Source: Chiua virens (Eukaryota > Basidiomycota > Agaricomycetes > Boletales > Boletaceae). From it: a stretch of 64,000 bases of DNA. The stretch spans positions 2,294,001 through 2,358,000 of the forward strand of contig JAHNUO010000004.1 of the NCBI GenBank assembly GCA_019787685.1. Reading direction: 5' to 3'. Shown piece by piece: positions 1 to 12,375 of this stretch. Made by a program: the position numbers and the translations under genes. The notes beneath the pieces are model-generated. The model was not told where the DNA came from. It worked only from the letters and a program-made list of their open reading frames with translations, and did no database searches. Every line of letters begins with the position of its first letter. Positions within the stretch are counted from its first letter, which is position 1.

Positions 1-327
1 ACTTATCGGGAATACCCATGTCCATGTCTTTGAACGCCGTGAGACGCTACTTATTGTGATGTAGCTCGGCACCTTTTTGGGTTTTGGTCTGCCGTCTTGC
101 TCTTCTTTTCCCGTGACATCGACGCTTCGGCTTCTCATCTCTCGGAGTGTTCGGTACCGCCCGCACTGCATGTCGGAACTTGAGGCGGTCCGGGGCCTGG
201 ATGTTACCCATGGCGTCCTCGAGGGCACGCCACGATCGAGGTCGCAATCCAGCATTGTAACTTGGCAAGGACGTACATGCAAGGGTATATCCATATTTCC
301 AAAAAAAAAAAGAGGCAAGGGGTGCCC

Positions 328-1862
328 CTACATGATCACGCAATTTTTCACCTTGTCCTTGACCTTACCCGAGGACATTCGCAGCTTGCTCTCCCGTTTC
401 CGTCGCTCCTCTTCCCCGGCGCGTTGTCGCTCGAGCGTCTGTTGACGGCGGGCATAAACCTGCCGTGCGCGCTCGTCTTCTTCGGCTTGGAGTTGTCTCG
501 CAAGGGCTTGACTAGTATTGATGAACATTGTGATGCGATGCACAGATGTAGAAAAGAAAAGGTACCCACTCGGCTGGGTCTACAGGCACATACAGACCTG
601 CCTCCATCTCGAACCGCCTTAGCGCAGCCTCGGCGGTCTGACCCGCCACATCACCGCCGACAGGAACGGCAGGGTGGAAATCGGAGTCGACAAAGGTCGA
701 GGAGTGGCCATCGACGTCTTCGAGACGCTCCCAGACGATAGTTGGTTCCTGGAGGAATACATCGTCTGTAACGAGAGCGTAGAGAGCGGCGTCTTGGGCA
801 AGCTCTGCGTTTGGGTGGGCGCCATCGTCAGGGCTGGCGTCAGCGGCACGAACTGACATCGCTGGAACCGGCAGGACTTGTAGACGACAGAGAGGTGGGC
901 GTTGCGGAAGAGCGCGACGAGCGATCCGGGCTGGAGTGTCGACGCGAGTTGGAATAGACCATGATAGGTTAACTGTGACTTTGTCGCGTCCAAAAAGTGC
1001 TGGGCGAGGATGGCTACGAAGGATGAGCGAGACGAGGCAAGTGTAAACTGTGACTGACCGTGCTCGATCTTGCGTTGGTCCTCGTCGCTGTGGGGCGTGT
1101 GGGGGCCTGCGACGGGGCCGGCGTTGGTACTACTGCTTCCTCCAGCCTGTGGTTCGTTGTCTACGTACTCGTCGGCCCCGCCCAACAAGCGGCCTTTGGT
1201 GATATAATCGGCGTCCGCGATCAACGTCACTGCGTTGTCGTAATCTCGAATCTGCGTCATCACCTCTGCTTCAGGGCTCTCTGGATCTACGACCCATCCG
1301 TGTACGAGCTGGATGCCAGCCTTCGCGAAGAGGTCGAGTTCGCCCACGTCGGAGGCAGGTGAGAAGGCGGTGACGCTGGTAAAGCGGGGGTTGAGATCGA
1401 GGCCTTCTGAGGATGCGACGACGAAGGGCATACATGAATAAGAGAGAGAGATGGATACGAGACACGACTAACTCGTGGTGCTAGGCATGATCGACAATGC
1501 GGCGGAGATGTCGATGTCGGGACAGGATATCAAGAGGTACTCGCCGACGAGCTGGGAGAGGAATTCGTACGAGACGGTGGTGCGGTCATGGGGGAGGATC
1601 TCGATCTTGCCGCGTAAAATCAGAATATTACCTTTTGGTGCGTGTCAAAAGGGTGTGATCGATCAGCAAAGGTGCTCACATATGGCGATGAACGAACAGG
1701 GTCTGTGACTGGGATGAGCGTGCGCAGCACATGGAGGGAAGAGACGGACCCGTTGAAATTTTGGGTGATGATTTTTACGCGCCCGGTACCAAAGGTGATC
1801 TGTTTGAGGTACCAAACGTCTGCGAGGGACGAATGGATGCTCGACTGGCGTTGTTCGGACAT
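328..1862 (-). CDS. MINDY-family deubiquitinase
   Basis: Predicted Lys48-ubiquitin-chain cysteine protease of the MINDY (FAM63) family. Start ATG is at 1862. Supported exons are 1862-1750, 1702-1680 (only 23 nt), 1631-1473 and 1406 onward; the last exon is 511-328. Joining the first exons restores the catalytic segment QNFNGPCSFIAIC, with the nucleophile in NGPC and the oxyanion Gln kept, although the usual QNENG reads QNFNG. Downstream come LDLNPRFTSVTAF, LVHGWVVDP, SQLTYHGL, the histidine segment FRNAHLSVVYK and VWERLEDVDG, all in MINDY order. The C-terminus is a charged helix (ALARQLQAEEDERAR), resembling the ubiquitin-binding tail of MINDY proteins, and ends near NCVIM. A further intron at about 1069-1020 is likely. 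The splice between the FRNAH exon and the ALYALVTDD exon (about 870-805) I could not settle. Confidence 0.87.
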
Positions 1863-2056
1863 TGAGGAAGGAGACACGAAGCGAAGCACACGGACAGGCA
1901 CAGTGACTATATTGGAAAAACAAAGTCGCCGTGGCAAGGCACATGAGGTACACACGCGACAGTGCCTCGATCAGACAGTGCCACCATCCATTGCGAATCC
2001 AGAAAAAATACTACCAAGTATACGGCATAGTTAAGGTAAGGAGCGTAAACAGTTGG

Positions 2057-2495
2057 TCATAATACTGAGGTGAAGGGCGAAAAAAAAAACCGTTGAAAGA
2101 TCCTGCGTGTACTGCCCCAACAAAAGACGTCCCGTTCGTCGCAATTTTCTTTGAGGTAAGCTGCAAAGGACTGATTAGCGCCATGTCGTGCGGTGTGAAT
2201 CCTGAAACCAACCGATAGTCGAGTATGATCTCGGTGGTTACCAGCCTGGGCCACCGCCAGGATAATTGCCGGATCGCTCATTGACGTACTATACCAGTCA
2301 GATCGAGTGACAGTGGGACGAGAAAGGACATACTTCTTCGACGGGCGACCTTTGTAAGATAGGCTGGGGGAGATAAGCGAGGAAGGAAAGCGAACCATGA
2401 GAAGGACCTGCCTCGCGTTTTACGTTTGAGAGCGCTGCAGCAAAAGAGCAAGAGGCAGCTGAAAGCAGAAAGAAGAGTGCGACGGATACACGCAT
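2057..2495 (-). CDS. Small secreted protein, 97 aa, function unknown
   Basis: Not recognised as a known family. Four exons (2495-2408, 2363-2350, 2288-2242, 2201-2057) join to 294 nt, an exact multiple of three, giving 97 residues. The N-terminus is a clear secretion signal: MRVSVALFFLLSAASC, an Ala-rich stretch, then a Lys-Arg-Glu that could be a Kex2-type processing site. The mature part contains a Gly/Pro-rich run (NYPGGGPGW) and a segment with two cysteines (ENCDERDVFCWG). Exon 2 has only 14 nt. The model rests on frame continuity and GT-AG sites, so the exact exons are less certain than the signal peptide. It could be an effector-like or cell-surface peptide; nothing in the sequence fixes a role. 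Confidence 0.55.
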
Positions 2496-2969
2496 GATGT
2501 ATGAGATGGGCGTTGCAGGACAGAGCGTGAGGAGGGACGTTAAAAGTGGATGGTTAGCGAGGAGGACCTTTGGGGGTTTAAGTGTGTGAGAGGGACCTGG
2601 AAATGCCCTGCCACTGGCTACCAAACGGGTTTAGCGAGCTCGCCTGGACCGGAGGTTTTCGTTACGATAACATCATCATTGGACAGAAGCGAACATCATG
2701 ATGAAACGAGGGGGAGATAGGTACCTCATTTTAGCACACACACATATTTGATGGCACGGCGCCTTTACTGCGAGCCTACAGGGTCATGGATTTGCGAGGA
2801 CAAGGACTCACACGGTGGCGTCGGAGAGCATGTGATGTCACGTGACTGGTCCGTGCACGCTTACGCGTTTGTTGACTAGATTATTATTAATTAAATATTA
2901 TTTTGTCTTGTCCAAGTGGTGATCAAGTTGTCTCCGATCAGCACCAAACCTCCAACCGACCGCTCAATT

Positions 2970-5130
2970 ATGGCTGCAGTGTCCATATCACTCCGCCGTT
3001 CTTCCAGACTTGCCCACGCTCACTCAAATCCCACTCCAAGACGAATCAAGTCTCTCCACCCCCGCCATCAGCCTGACCCTGACCCTGACCACGACTCCTC
3101 CTCCTCTGACCCAGAAAACGAGCTCACTCCCCGCGCCCTCCGTGCTCTCAAACGACAACGCCTCACCCTCGACCCCGATGCATTTCCCTTCCCAGCTCGT
3201 CCTCGCCCACGAAAACGTCGGAAGGAAAACATCCCAACCCCCGACATCCCCCTCCCCACCAAAGTCTGTATGCTTGGCTTCCATTCGACGTTGACTCACC
3301 TTCTCTAAGCGCCCGTCTTCAACCCACTTGACGCTCAAACGTTCACAGTCCATCGACGGGCATGTTTTTTCCTATCTCTTCTGCTCACTCTGACTCGGTC
3401 CCACAGCCCAACCGCCTCCCTTCATCCTCCTTCTCCCGACGAACCTCCCATCGACAAACCGGAGCTTCCGCCTTCCTCTCCCTCGCCATCCACCTCCCCC
3501 GAACCGCTTACCCCCCTCACCCCCCTCACCCCCTCCCCAGATTCATCCCCTTCTTTCCCCGGCCACGACCGACCGCCCCTCCCCTCCCCCTCCCAGGATT
3601 CCCTTCCCTCGCCAGTCTCTCTAGACATCCACTCGGAACCTACCCGGCCGCAGCATTTGGATTCCTTCACACCACCACCACCTATATCGTTAGACCCCCC
3701 TCTCGATACCCTCATCCCCTTCCAGGGTCTCCATCCACAATTCAACCCCGAGTTATCGGTACAAGTCCCTCCACCTTCAACACCGCCCCAATTGCAAGCG
3801 TTAGAGCTGCAAGACCACTTTCATTCATTTTCACAACCACAGCTTTATGTACCTCCAAATCCTGTCTTTGTCCGTGATCGAGACATCAATATATGGAAAC
3901 TAGCTTGTCAAGAGCGCGTAGATTGTTTGTGCGTCCCATCAATCATTTCTAAAACGTCTCGAAAATATACCCTTTGCAACTCCTCTTTGATCCGCTCCGC
4001 ATATATTTAGTCCGACGTGTGTTTCTCATACCCTTCTTTTCAGATTACGCCGCTACGGTGTCGACTATATCAAGGCACTTGTCGAATCGGAAGCCCGCTT
4101 TGTCACCCAGGAAATCGGATCGTCCCCAGGCACATCTCCATCCGGCCATGTGTCGCCATCCCAAACAAAGTTCCGTCTATACACCCCGGCCAGTTATACT
4201 TATTCTTCCACCTCTTGGGGATCCTCCGCCGGAACCAAGGCTTTCGATGACGACGTCGACGATCTCGATACCGCTTGGCCGATGGACGATACCGATTGGG
4301 TGGATGCCGACGTGGATATGGAAGATGAAGATGAAGATGACTACGAGGATGAGGAGGATCTTGGCGAGGGTGACGCAGAGCGCGAACACGAGTCGAATAT
4401 TGAGGCTGTGCAGGGGCTGGTCATTGGGGACACTCCTTCCGTGGTTGGCGACGAGAATTTGGCGACGATGGCGGTGGACGAATCAACACCAGCCAGTAAA
4501 CCTGCGGTCAACTCGGAGGAGCCAGCACCGCCACGTACACCATCCCCCGACCCTTCATTTCGACCTTTGACCCAACTTCCACACCCCTACCTTCCTCCTT
4601 CGACGACGCCAGCCAGTCTTCCCCCCCTTTCATCATTGCATGTTCCCCTGTTATCTGAACCACCCCGTGCTTTCATGGGTCGCGGCACCCCACCAGACCG
4701 ACGACGACTTATTGAATGGAGTGGTTCTGGACGACTCGCGGTAAACGGCATGGGACCACCACTCTACCTTTCGCCCGTGCCACAACGCCACGTCAACACT
4801 GATGTGGGGATTCCCATGTCTGTCGATACACCGATACAACCACCATCACAATCCCCACATACGAATGGCGAATGGACGTCGTTTTTGTTCTCGATGCTCG
4901 AAGGGGACGGCGTTGGCGTTGGCACGACTGTAGGTCACCCCCCACACACTTCGGAGCCAACGTGGTACGAGCTTGGTCTGGGATCTGTAGCTTCGGTCGT
5001 CCCGCAGAACGCGCTTGAGCTTCCACTCTCTCAGCATCACCCACATACACACGGGCGGACGTCAGCCGTAGAGCAGCCGGTCGAGGAAGGCAACAACAGC
5101 TCGAGCACACTAAGATTTGCGTTGGGCTGA
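2970..5130 (+). CDS. Proline-rich, acidic hypothetical protein
   Basis: No family recognised. Start ATG at 2970 (MAAVSISLRRSSR). Exons 2970-3267, 3310-3928 and 4044-5130 sum to 2004 nt, giving 667 aa in frame. The N-terminus is basic (ALKRQRLTL, RPRPRKRRKEN), resembling a nuclear-localisation signal. A long Pro/Ser-rich low-complexity stretch follows, then a more structured piece (INIWKLACQERVDC joined to LLRRYGVDYIKALVESEARF). The second half has a strongly acidic run around 4315-4380 (DMEDEDEDDYEDEEDL) and more Pro/Ser-rich sequence. An optional 66-nt in-frame intron (3341-3406, ending ccacag) would remove a hydrophobic piece and is quite likely real. The basic start and acidic tract suggest a nuclear protein, by inference only. 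Confidence 0.62.
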
Positions 5131-7396
5131 CTTGCTTTCCCCCAGCTTTGGGTCCTGGTATTTATAGAGCTATCTATATCACGGATTTCGCCTCCCCTGT
5201 GCCTTTCACGTTCTGCAATCCATTCAATCGCGTGTGCTCTACTCTGCTGTGCCGTCGCCGGTCGTCGCCCTGGTGAGCTTGTTATATCATTCGGATCATA
5301 TACCTCCATCTCGCGCTCCTCATCATGCACTGTTTTTGGAGTTATAATTTTTTTCTTTGTTTTTACACACCATGACTCATGTTGTCTCTCGGTATTCATG
5401 GCACTCGTGTTGATTCAGTGGTACGGAATCAGCTCCATTACATGTCACCCTACCTGTTGTAGCGATAGGATTTAAAGAAAACAATTTTTTTTGTTTCATT
5501 TTCCTGGGTAGGCTTGCCATGCTAATTTTCGGTGGAGGTTTGGGTGATCTCGATCAGGATCATTTGGGCCCTTGCCATACGGTCAGATAAGACCTGGAAT
5601 GAGACCGTTTGGAACGTTTTTTCCATTTCGATTGTTCCTTGCGTCGTCGTCTGTCTCACACTCGTAATCCCCGTCTGGTTTGTGGGCCGCATATACTACG
5701 CTATGAAATAACTCGCATGTTCTTCGTCTTACCGTGCTCAGTGTGGTCGACCCCGGAAAATGGCGAGGATGACGTTGCTGTCAATCACCGTCGGGCTATT
5801 TCTGGACGTTGGAGTCGGGCCAAGTTTTCCCCAGCTCACACATCCACCAGGCTCAGGCCCGACATCACGTCTCATTGACGACCAGTCGATCTGCGGCGGA
5901 TCAGCAACAGGCTCGCGTTCGAAAGCACCGGTCCGTGGCTGGCTCTCCTACCGGTTTTTCGGCCATCGTGATGTGAACGCCAGCGTGTTGCGTCCGGCAG
6001 TGTTTCGACAGCACCAAGCACCTACTGACGCGTTGCGCTCAACGTCCGGGCCGACGTTGATCAGCTCGGAACTGTCAAGAAGGCTCTTGGTGACGTCCCT
6101 TCATGATGTCGGACTTTTAGGGTGGAAAAGAAAAAAAGAATCGGACGTCGTTCAAGCAGACACATACGGATCGAATGTCAGCCTGGGCCAAGGAATGGAT
6201 CAGCGGCTGGGGTGAATGACTGCGAGATGATGCATCGTCAGAGCCACGAGCTGGGATCCACGACAACACGCGCAATCGGAGATGTCGATGAAACAGGACG
6301 AGCCTGGGTCGGTGCCTGCCACTCTGTCCTCACACGCGCTGGTCATGGAGAAGGATGGATGTCCGTGCTGGCAGGGCGTGTCGCGGTACTGGTGCGGCTC
6401 GACGCGACATCGAACCTGATTCAGCGTCTACCAGTGTTTCGGCGAGACTCGACACTGCAGATCCGCGAATAGTCTGGAAGAAGTCTTGGGGTCGCTCGAC
6501 TGAAGCACTTTTCTGGAGACGAGCGCTCTGACGTCATTACAAGTGCGGCCGTCGAACATCGTCGCTTGTCAACTCCAGATGTGTCATCCTCTTCTTCCAT
6601 CACCATCCACTGTCGCTCGATCGCATTGACTACTAGAGCGATGAAGCTATATCATGTCTTGGAGTACCATTTCGGTGCATGCCATCCCTCGCTTCGGTGA
6701 CCATCCGTGCATAGCATTCTTGTACCCCGCGGACGATGGCCATGTACGGTGGTCAGTCGGATGATGCGGTGGCGAGGATGGCTCACGTTCTTTAGTCTCG
6801 GTCAAGGATGTATGCGTTGGTGGGCGTCAGGGTGGACAGTGCTTACCCCGTCGCGAGTGAAGCAATGATGAGCACGATCTTTGGGATCGTCTGTGCTGGC
6901 TGTATGCGCCCGAATCAGCGCGGAACCAGTCAGTTTGGGCGGGAGAAGTCACAGGATGCACTGATAACTATTAATAGAGATCTCAGAGGGTGACAACTTG
7001 TCTTCAAGGATCTACTTCGAGGTGAGCCGCTACATTGCCCAGTGCTCGTCATTCTTGGAAGTTGGAGTCCTGTTGCGTCGACCATCACTTGTGTCAATGG
7101 ACGCCAGCCATTTGCAATGGTGCTCGGCCGGATGATACTGATAACTAGTGTGGCCCGCGTTCGTTGGTCCTACGAGCCGGTCTCTGAGGCTGTTGTGCGG
7201 GCCAATAATGGTCGTGTTGACGGCACCAGTGATCAGATGCACCAATGACCTCTGTGGACACAAATGATTCGGATCTTTGTGCCCGCCTAACGAGGTGAAT
7301 GATGCATATTAATAGCCATCTGTACAAATAACAGCTGGGGATATGACAACTTTTATTACACAGGTTAAACTCTTTACACGCACTGAGGTTATCACG
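5131..7396. other. Gene-poor interval, nothing supportable
   Basis: About 2.3 kb between the acidic protein and the TPR-CHAT gene. Open frames here are short, overlap on both strands, lack intron-joined continuity and match no family I recognise. No terminal repeats, tandem arrays or tRNA-like folds stood out. It holds the 3' flanks of the two converging genes. Confidence 0.5.
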
Positions 7397-10300
7397 TTAT
7401 ACCCCGATATGAATGAACACAATGCGCTGGTCGAGCGAAACCTGTCCCTTGTCCACTAATTTGGCCGCCTTGTTTAGCGCTCGAGCAGCCTGTGTGTAAT
7501 CATACTTGTATTCTTGGTTTGTCTCCTTTTCATTTCCCCCAAGCTGTCCCGTCGCGCCCAAAAACAGATTCTCGTAAAATGCCTTTACCATCGCCGTGAC
7601 CATCGCGTCATCCACAGCCCACATCGTCCCGATGACACTTCGAAACCCCGCAAACTGCATCGCGGCTGCGAGGTGGATGGTCTCGTCCGGTGCGGTGCGG
7701 TCTCCAACAGCTGTATGGCACGCTGACAAGAAGGCAAACTCACGATCTGCGACAGCGTCGGCATTGGGGTTGGCGTGATCTGTGTTGACGCTGACGTTGG
7801 CACTGCCTTTGCTATCGTCCTTGGCGTTTGCGTTGGTCCCGTCTGTTTTTGTCTCATCGCCCACATTGACGTGTTCCCGGGTCACGCTATTGCTATCTCT
7901 ACCCTTTGCACCCCGAATGACGTCCAACACTGTCACCACCCGATCCTTTAGTGCAAACGACGCATCGAACGGCTTCTCCACATTTGAACGTCCATGACAT
8001 GCAAGATGCGCCCACGAATGTGTCCCGAGGGCAGCCAGGACGGCATCTGCAGTGCTCGAGTGGCCAGAAAGCGAGGAAAACGACATGGTCGGCGGAATGG
8101 AGGGTGCGGACAAGCTCAAGTTCCACATCGACGGTCTGAAGTATTGTGGGCCGGCTCCGGGGTTGGGGCTCGGAAGTCGAAAGCTGATTGGGACCGGGAT
8201 CGGCTTGGCCGATGGCAATGAATGCAGGTGGAAGCCTCTCTGTCCCCATGGGTCGTTGACGTGCCCGAATGAGCGCGGCCAGTGTTGGTGTATACGACGA
8301 GATGAACATACTCGCGAGGTTTTGAGCGCCTTTGCGGTATGGTCCCGCAGCGTGCAACGGGAGCGACGTTAGCTTCGAGGTGGGGCACCACCAGATCCGT
8401 GCGCCGCGCGGTAAAAAGCTTTTCAGGTCATCGGCGACCGGGCGGACGACGGTGTCCCAGAGGGTACGCAGCACCACAACAACTTGTCTCTCGCGGGCCT
8501 TTTCATCGCCAACGCCCCTCGTTGTCTTGAGTGTATGATACAACTCTGCAGAGAGTGCCGTCAGATCCTCGAGCGACGCGTTGGGGAGGGGTACGAGTCG
8601 AGGGTGGAGCGTCATGCAGCACAATGACAGCATCGCACCGCTGCTCGCTGACGTTGACGAGGATGACAGGTCCACCAACCGCAGCATGCTTCAAACTCTC
8701 GAAGGATGGCCGGCCCAAAAATGTCTGGAACCCGTCTTGTTGGCGGATGCGCACAACGATAGCATCAAATTCTCTAGACAGCCGTCCGTATTGACGTGCT
8801 TCTTCTTCGATCGTCAACCGTGATGGATTTATGCGCAATCCGGACTCTGCGACACTATGCAGCGCGAGCTGGGTGCTCACACGCTCAAAGTCCGATGCCA
8901 ACACACGTCCCGCTTCACTGGAGGATCGCAACGCGTCCAGAGGCGTGCGGTTCTGTGCCAGTTGGGACCATAGCAACCCGCGGCCTTGTTCCGAAAGTTC
9001 AACTGCTAGAGCTAAATTGCCGCGGGTTATCCCACAAGCTGTTGCATCCGTTGCTAAGGTACTCGTGTGTTGGACCCAATGCTTGTTCAGAAGCGCAGCA
9101 TGTCGACCCTTGACGGACGCAGTCTGAAGGAGGTGTTGGTTGAGGGAGGCAAGGGATGTTTCGTAGGCGAGCAACGCGGATGAGTGGTGGTGCTTCTCGG
9201 CCCGTTCAGCCCATTCAAATGTTGCCTGCACGCTTTTGTGTAAGCGGGTACTACGGTACGTTGCTTTTTCGTAATACCGGAAGCCCTCCTCCATCCATGT
9301 AAGGGTTTCCCGGTCTACCTTTTTGACACATCGTACATTGACATGGATAACTTCGCAGCAACGTGGCAGACCGTCTGGTGCATTTGGCTATGTTCTGGAA
9401 GCACCTTCGGGACACCCAGGATAAGTTCCATGGCACTTGTCAGGTCGGTGGTATCCAAAAGGAGCAGTCCGCGTTCCTGGAGGGCTCCCGCAAGGTGTAT
9501 GCAAGTTAATGGTTGATCAACATGTGATGGTGGGAGATGTCGGAGCGCTTCGATGTAAAGGTTGATGGCGGTATTGAGATGTTGGTAACGATCGCGGTGA
9601 CGTCCGAGCTGGAGTAATGCAGAGGCGTAGTTTCGGCACATGTCTGCCCGAGAGAGGTGCTTGACAGGCATTTGTTCGAAAACGGTCCCAAACAGCTCAA
9701 CAGACCGCTCGAGATCCTCTATATTTTCATCATCCTCGTAACGGACAAACAGGCATGTTGCCAAAGTGAATGAGACCATGAAATCTTCAGAGGAAGTAGG
9801 AAGTGTTGATGCATGGGATACGTGTTCCATTGCGGTGTCCAAGTCATCCTTGTTTCTTTGCGTGCCGAATCGTGTGAACAGCGCGACGACCAAATTGAGC
9901 AAGGATGCCTTGTAATTTGCATGTCCTGGTTTGAGTGACATGATTTCCTCCGCTTCGGCTAAGAGAACAATTGCTTCGTCCAACATATCGCTGTCTCCGC
10001 GAGCCTCGAAGTACTCGAGCAGTGCATTCCCGAGTTCTATACAAAGAGGGGCATAATCAACGTCACCACGCTTGCAGTGACGAAGGGCCACGCGATAGTG
10101 TGCGATGGCTTCGTCTAGATCCTTAAGATCCGCGCTTAGCCTAAAGCGAGCTAGGAGGGCGATGCCAAATTGTAACCGAGCCGGAATGTGCTTTTTATGG
10201 TTCTCAGGGAGCGTCGAAGTGACTTCACTGAACGCCCGTATCGCAGTGTTGATATCTTCTATCTCTTTTCCATACTGGAACTTTTCGAGGAGAGCTATAG

Positions 10301-11814
10301 CACGCGTAATCTTCATTGCGAGGAAGGCTGGTTCTGCAGGTTGTGTTAAAATCAAGGTACGATCACAGTGTTCGATGATCATCTGAATCTCCTCGATGTC
10401 CCCGGACTTGCGGAAACAGTCCAACAGAGTCGATGTCAGATTTGCCACAATTGACGGATGGGATAACTTCTTAGGCGATGAAAGTGTCAACGCGTCCTTG
10501 CAGGTTGAGATAGCAAGATGGAGATCTTGTAGGTCACCCTTCTCATGGAATCGTGTAGCAAGACTAGAACCGTAGACAGAAAGCATCGCGGGACGCTGGT
10601 GGAAACCTGGTTCGCATAGCTGAAGTGCAGAGGCAAGTGTCTCAATGGAAGAGTCCAAGTCGGAAATGTTGCCGGTCACATGAAAGCGGGAAAAAAGCGC
10701 AGTGCTGAGATTGAGAAGGGTGATAGGCCGGCCAGGATATGTCGGGGGTTGAATTTCTGAGGAAGTAGTCAGGTATCCGATCGCCTGATCGAGGTCACCA
10801 GTGTTCCCTGATAGTGTGTAACGAGACTGAAGGGCTCTTCCGTAGTTATCAAGGAGGCGCGAATGGCTTAGATTGTAAACCGTAGAGTGAACCATCGCCA
10901 TTTGAAAACAAGCAATTGCTGTGTCCAACCTCTGGGTGTCCCCCTGCTGGTCGTAAAGGAGTAGGAGTGCAGAAGCGAGACCTGTGAGAAACGAAAGATA
11001 GCCATCCTGCCCTGGAGAGCGCAACTGCAGAGCAAACACGTAATGATTGACGGAGCTCTCCAGGTCCTGAAGATGACCGTCCCGCTCGAATCTGAGATGC
11101 ATAGCATCTGCAAGATTTCCTAGGACCAAGTACCTCGTTGGGTGACCGAAAGGGCGTAGAGCAAGGCAGGAATGGTAATGTGTCAGCGCTGTCTCGAGAT
11201 CGACGCTATCTCCCTGTTTCATGAACCGTTCCATTAACGCGTTCCCCAGATTATTCAGCGCGACATCTCGCCCACGACAATTAGCAGGGCTGGCCGACAG
11301 AGCAGTGGAATTGGTTTCAACGACTCTGTTGAGATCTTTCACGTCTCCGTATGAGCGATACCGGCTGAGCAGACCAGAGGCAAGGTTTGCCACCAACGAG
11401 AGATAGGGAGACTGCTCTGGGGCGCTCGACTCCACAGCAGCCTCGAAATTGCTGATGGCCTGCGCCAGGTCACTGGCGTCTCCCCGAAATTTGAACCGCC
11501 GTAGAAGAATGTTTCCCGTATTGGATAACGCCCCGAGGTGAAAGGAATGACCAGGTGGTGAGAGGTCAAGAGTTAGCTTCGTTCGTGCGACGGCTTCATC
11601 AATATCGTTCGGGTTTCCGGAGAGTACAAAACGGTTCTGAAGTTTTTTCGCCAAGACATCGAGCGCTGAAAGGTATTCTTCGTCGCCCGGTTTCAGCGAA
11701 GCCAGAGATTGCCTGGCGATCTCAACTTCGTCAGGAACTTGGATCTGGTTGTCGGGTGTGAGTTGGCTGTGGAAATCAGTCGGAGAAGGTCATCTGTGAC
11801 AAACAGGCAAAACC
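7397..11814 (-). CDS. TPR-CHAT protein (caspase-like C-terminal domain), frame-broken
   Basis: Large multi-domain protein: about 800 residues of degenerate TPR units (repeated LDxAI..., LGNAL..RF patterns), a linker, then a C-terminal CHAT (caspase HetF-associated with TPRs) domain. The probable catalytic dyad is present: His in AHLACHGR and Cys in FLSACHTAVGD. The TPR exon runs to about 9330. An intron 9329-9289 (gtgtca...ggag) joins KLSMSMYD to EGFRYYEKAT. Near the 5' end an exon begins at about 11771 after a cacag acceptor; the first exon and start codon were not found, so 11814 is approximate. The CHAT half is intact at protein level only if one base is skipped near 8617 and another near 8109. 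CHAT proteins are established caspase-clan proteases; in Agaricomycetes the substrates are unknown. It is either a recent pseudogene or carries assembly errors. Confidence 0.8.
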
Positions 11815-12042
11815 CACCTCAAGTCAACCATTACTGACCGGGACCAAGTACTGGTTCAAAGCTTCAAATGGAAACTTGGCCAAATGCTGCTCGTGATGCA
11901 GCGCTCGAGGCTGCTTCTTATGTAAACATCTGAGATTCTGCCTGCGCTCTGAATCGTGAAATCAAATAAGAGTACTAGTATACATTTGTGGTTGTCTGCA
12001 ATCTGAATCTGCTCTCGGAGTAAAGTTTTAGTCTCAGTCACG
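11815..12042. other. 5' flank of TPR-CHAT gene
   Basis: Contains unresolved 5' exon and upstream sequence of the TPR-CHAT gene. It ends at the 9-bp target duplication of the composite element. No motif is asserted. Confidence 0.4.
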
Positions 12043-12051
12043 TGGTCCGGG
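12043..12051. repeat. 9-bp target-site duplication, left copy
   Basis: TGGTCCGGG lies directly before the left terminal inverted repeat, and the identical 9 bases follow the right one at 21923-21931. A 9-bp duplication is typical of Mutator-like insertions. Confidence 0.75.
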
Positions 12052-12125
12052 TAGACTCGTGACCAGCCGTCTAAAAGAGGCAGCTGCACAAGCCGTCGAC
12101 AGACGGACTGGTAAAACTCGTAAGA
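12052..12125 (+). repeat. Left terminal inverted repeat of composite element
   Basis: 74 bp, inverted relative to 21849-21922, about 4 mismatches. It contains a small internal hairpin (CCGTC, loop, GACGG at about 12093-12107). Confidence 0.78.
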
Positions 12126-12375
12126 GTCAGTTCGGTAGTCGGGTTAGTGCTAGATAATAGCTAGCTATCTCGGTAAGGTTACAATGTTGTACCATAACCG
12201 AGAATCTGGGTTTGAAAAATTCACAGTCAACTTGCCCTCCCCTGGCCCGGGTGACCCTCTGCCCAAGATGGTTTCACTTCACGCTCCTTCCTACTCTTTC
12301 TTCTACATTTACAATGTTTGTGTAGGCTTTGCCTCATTTGCAGCACTTTGTGGCTACAAAACTGTTGAAATCATG

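Noticed and set aside
262..859. Plus-strand frames opposite the MINDY gene
   Set aside because: Shadows of the minus-strand exons, with no domain.
3362..3877. 171-codon plus-strand frame beginning MFFPISS
   Set aside because: Alternative frame of the proline-rich exon. The other frame joins in phase to both neighbouring exons and sums to a full protein.
5760..6215. 151-codon plus-strand frame in the 5.1-7.4 kb interval
   Set aside because: Arg/Ser/Gly-rich sequence with a weak hydrophobic start, no family resemblance, no joined exons, and competing frames on both strands.
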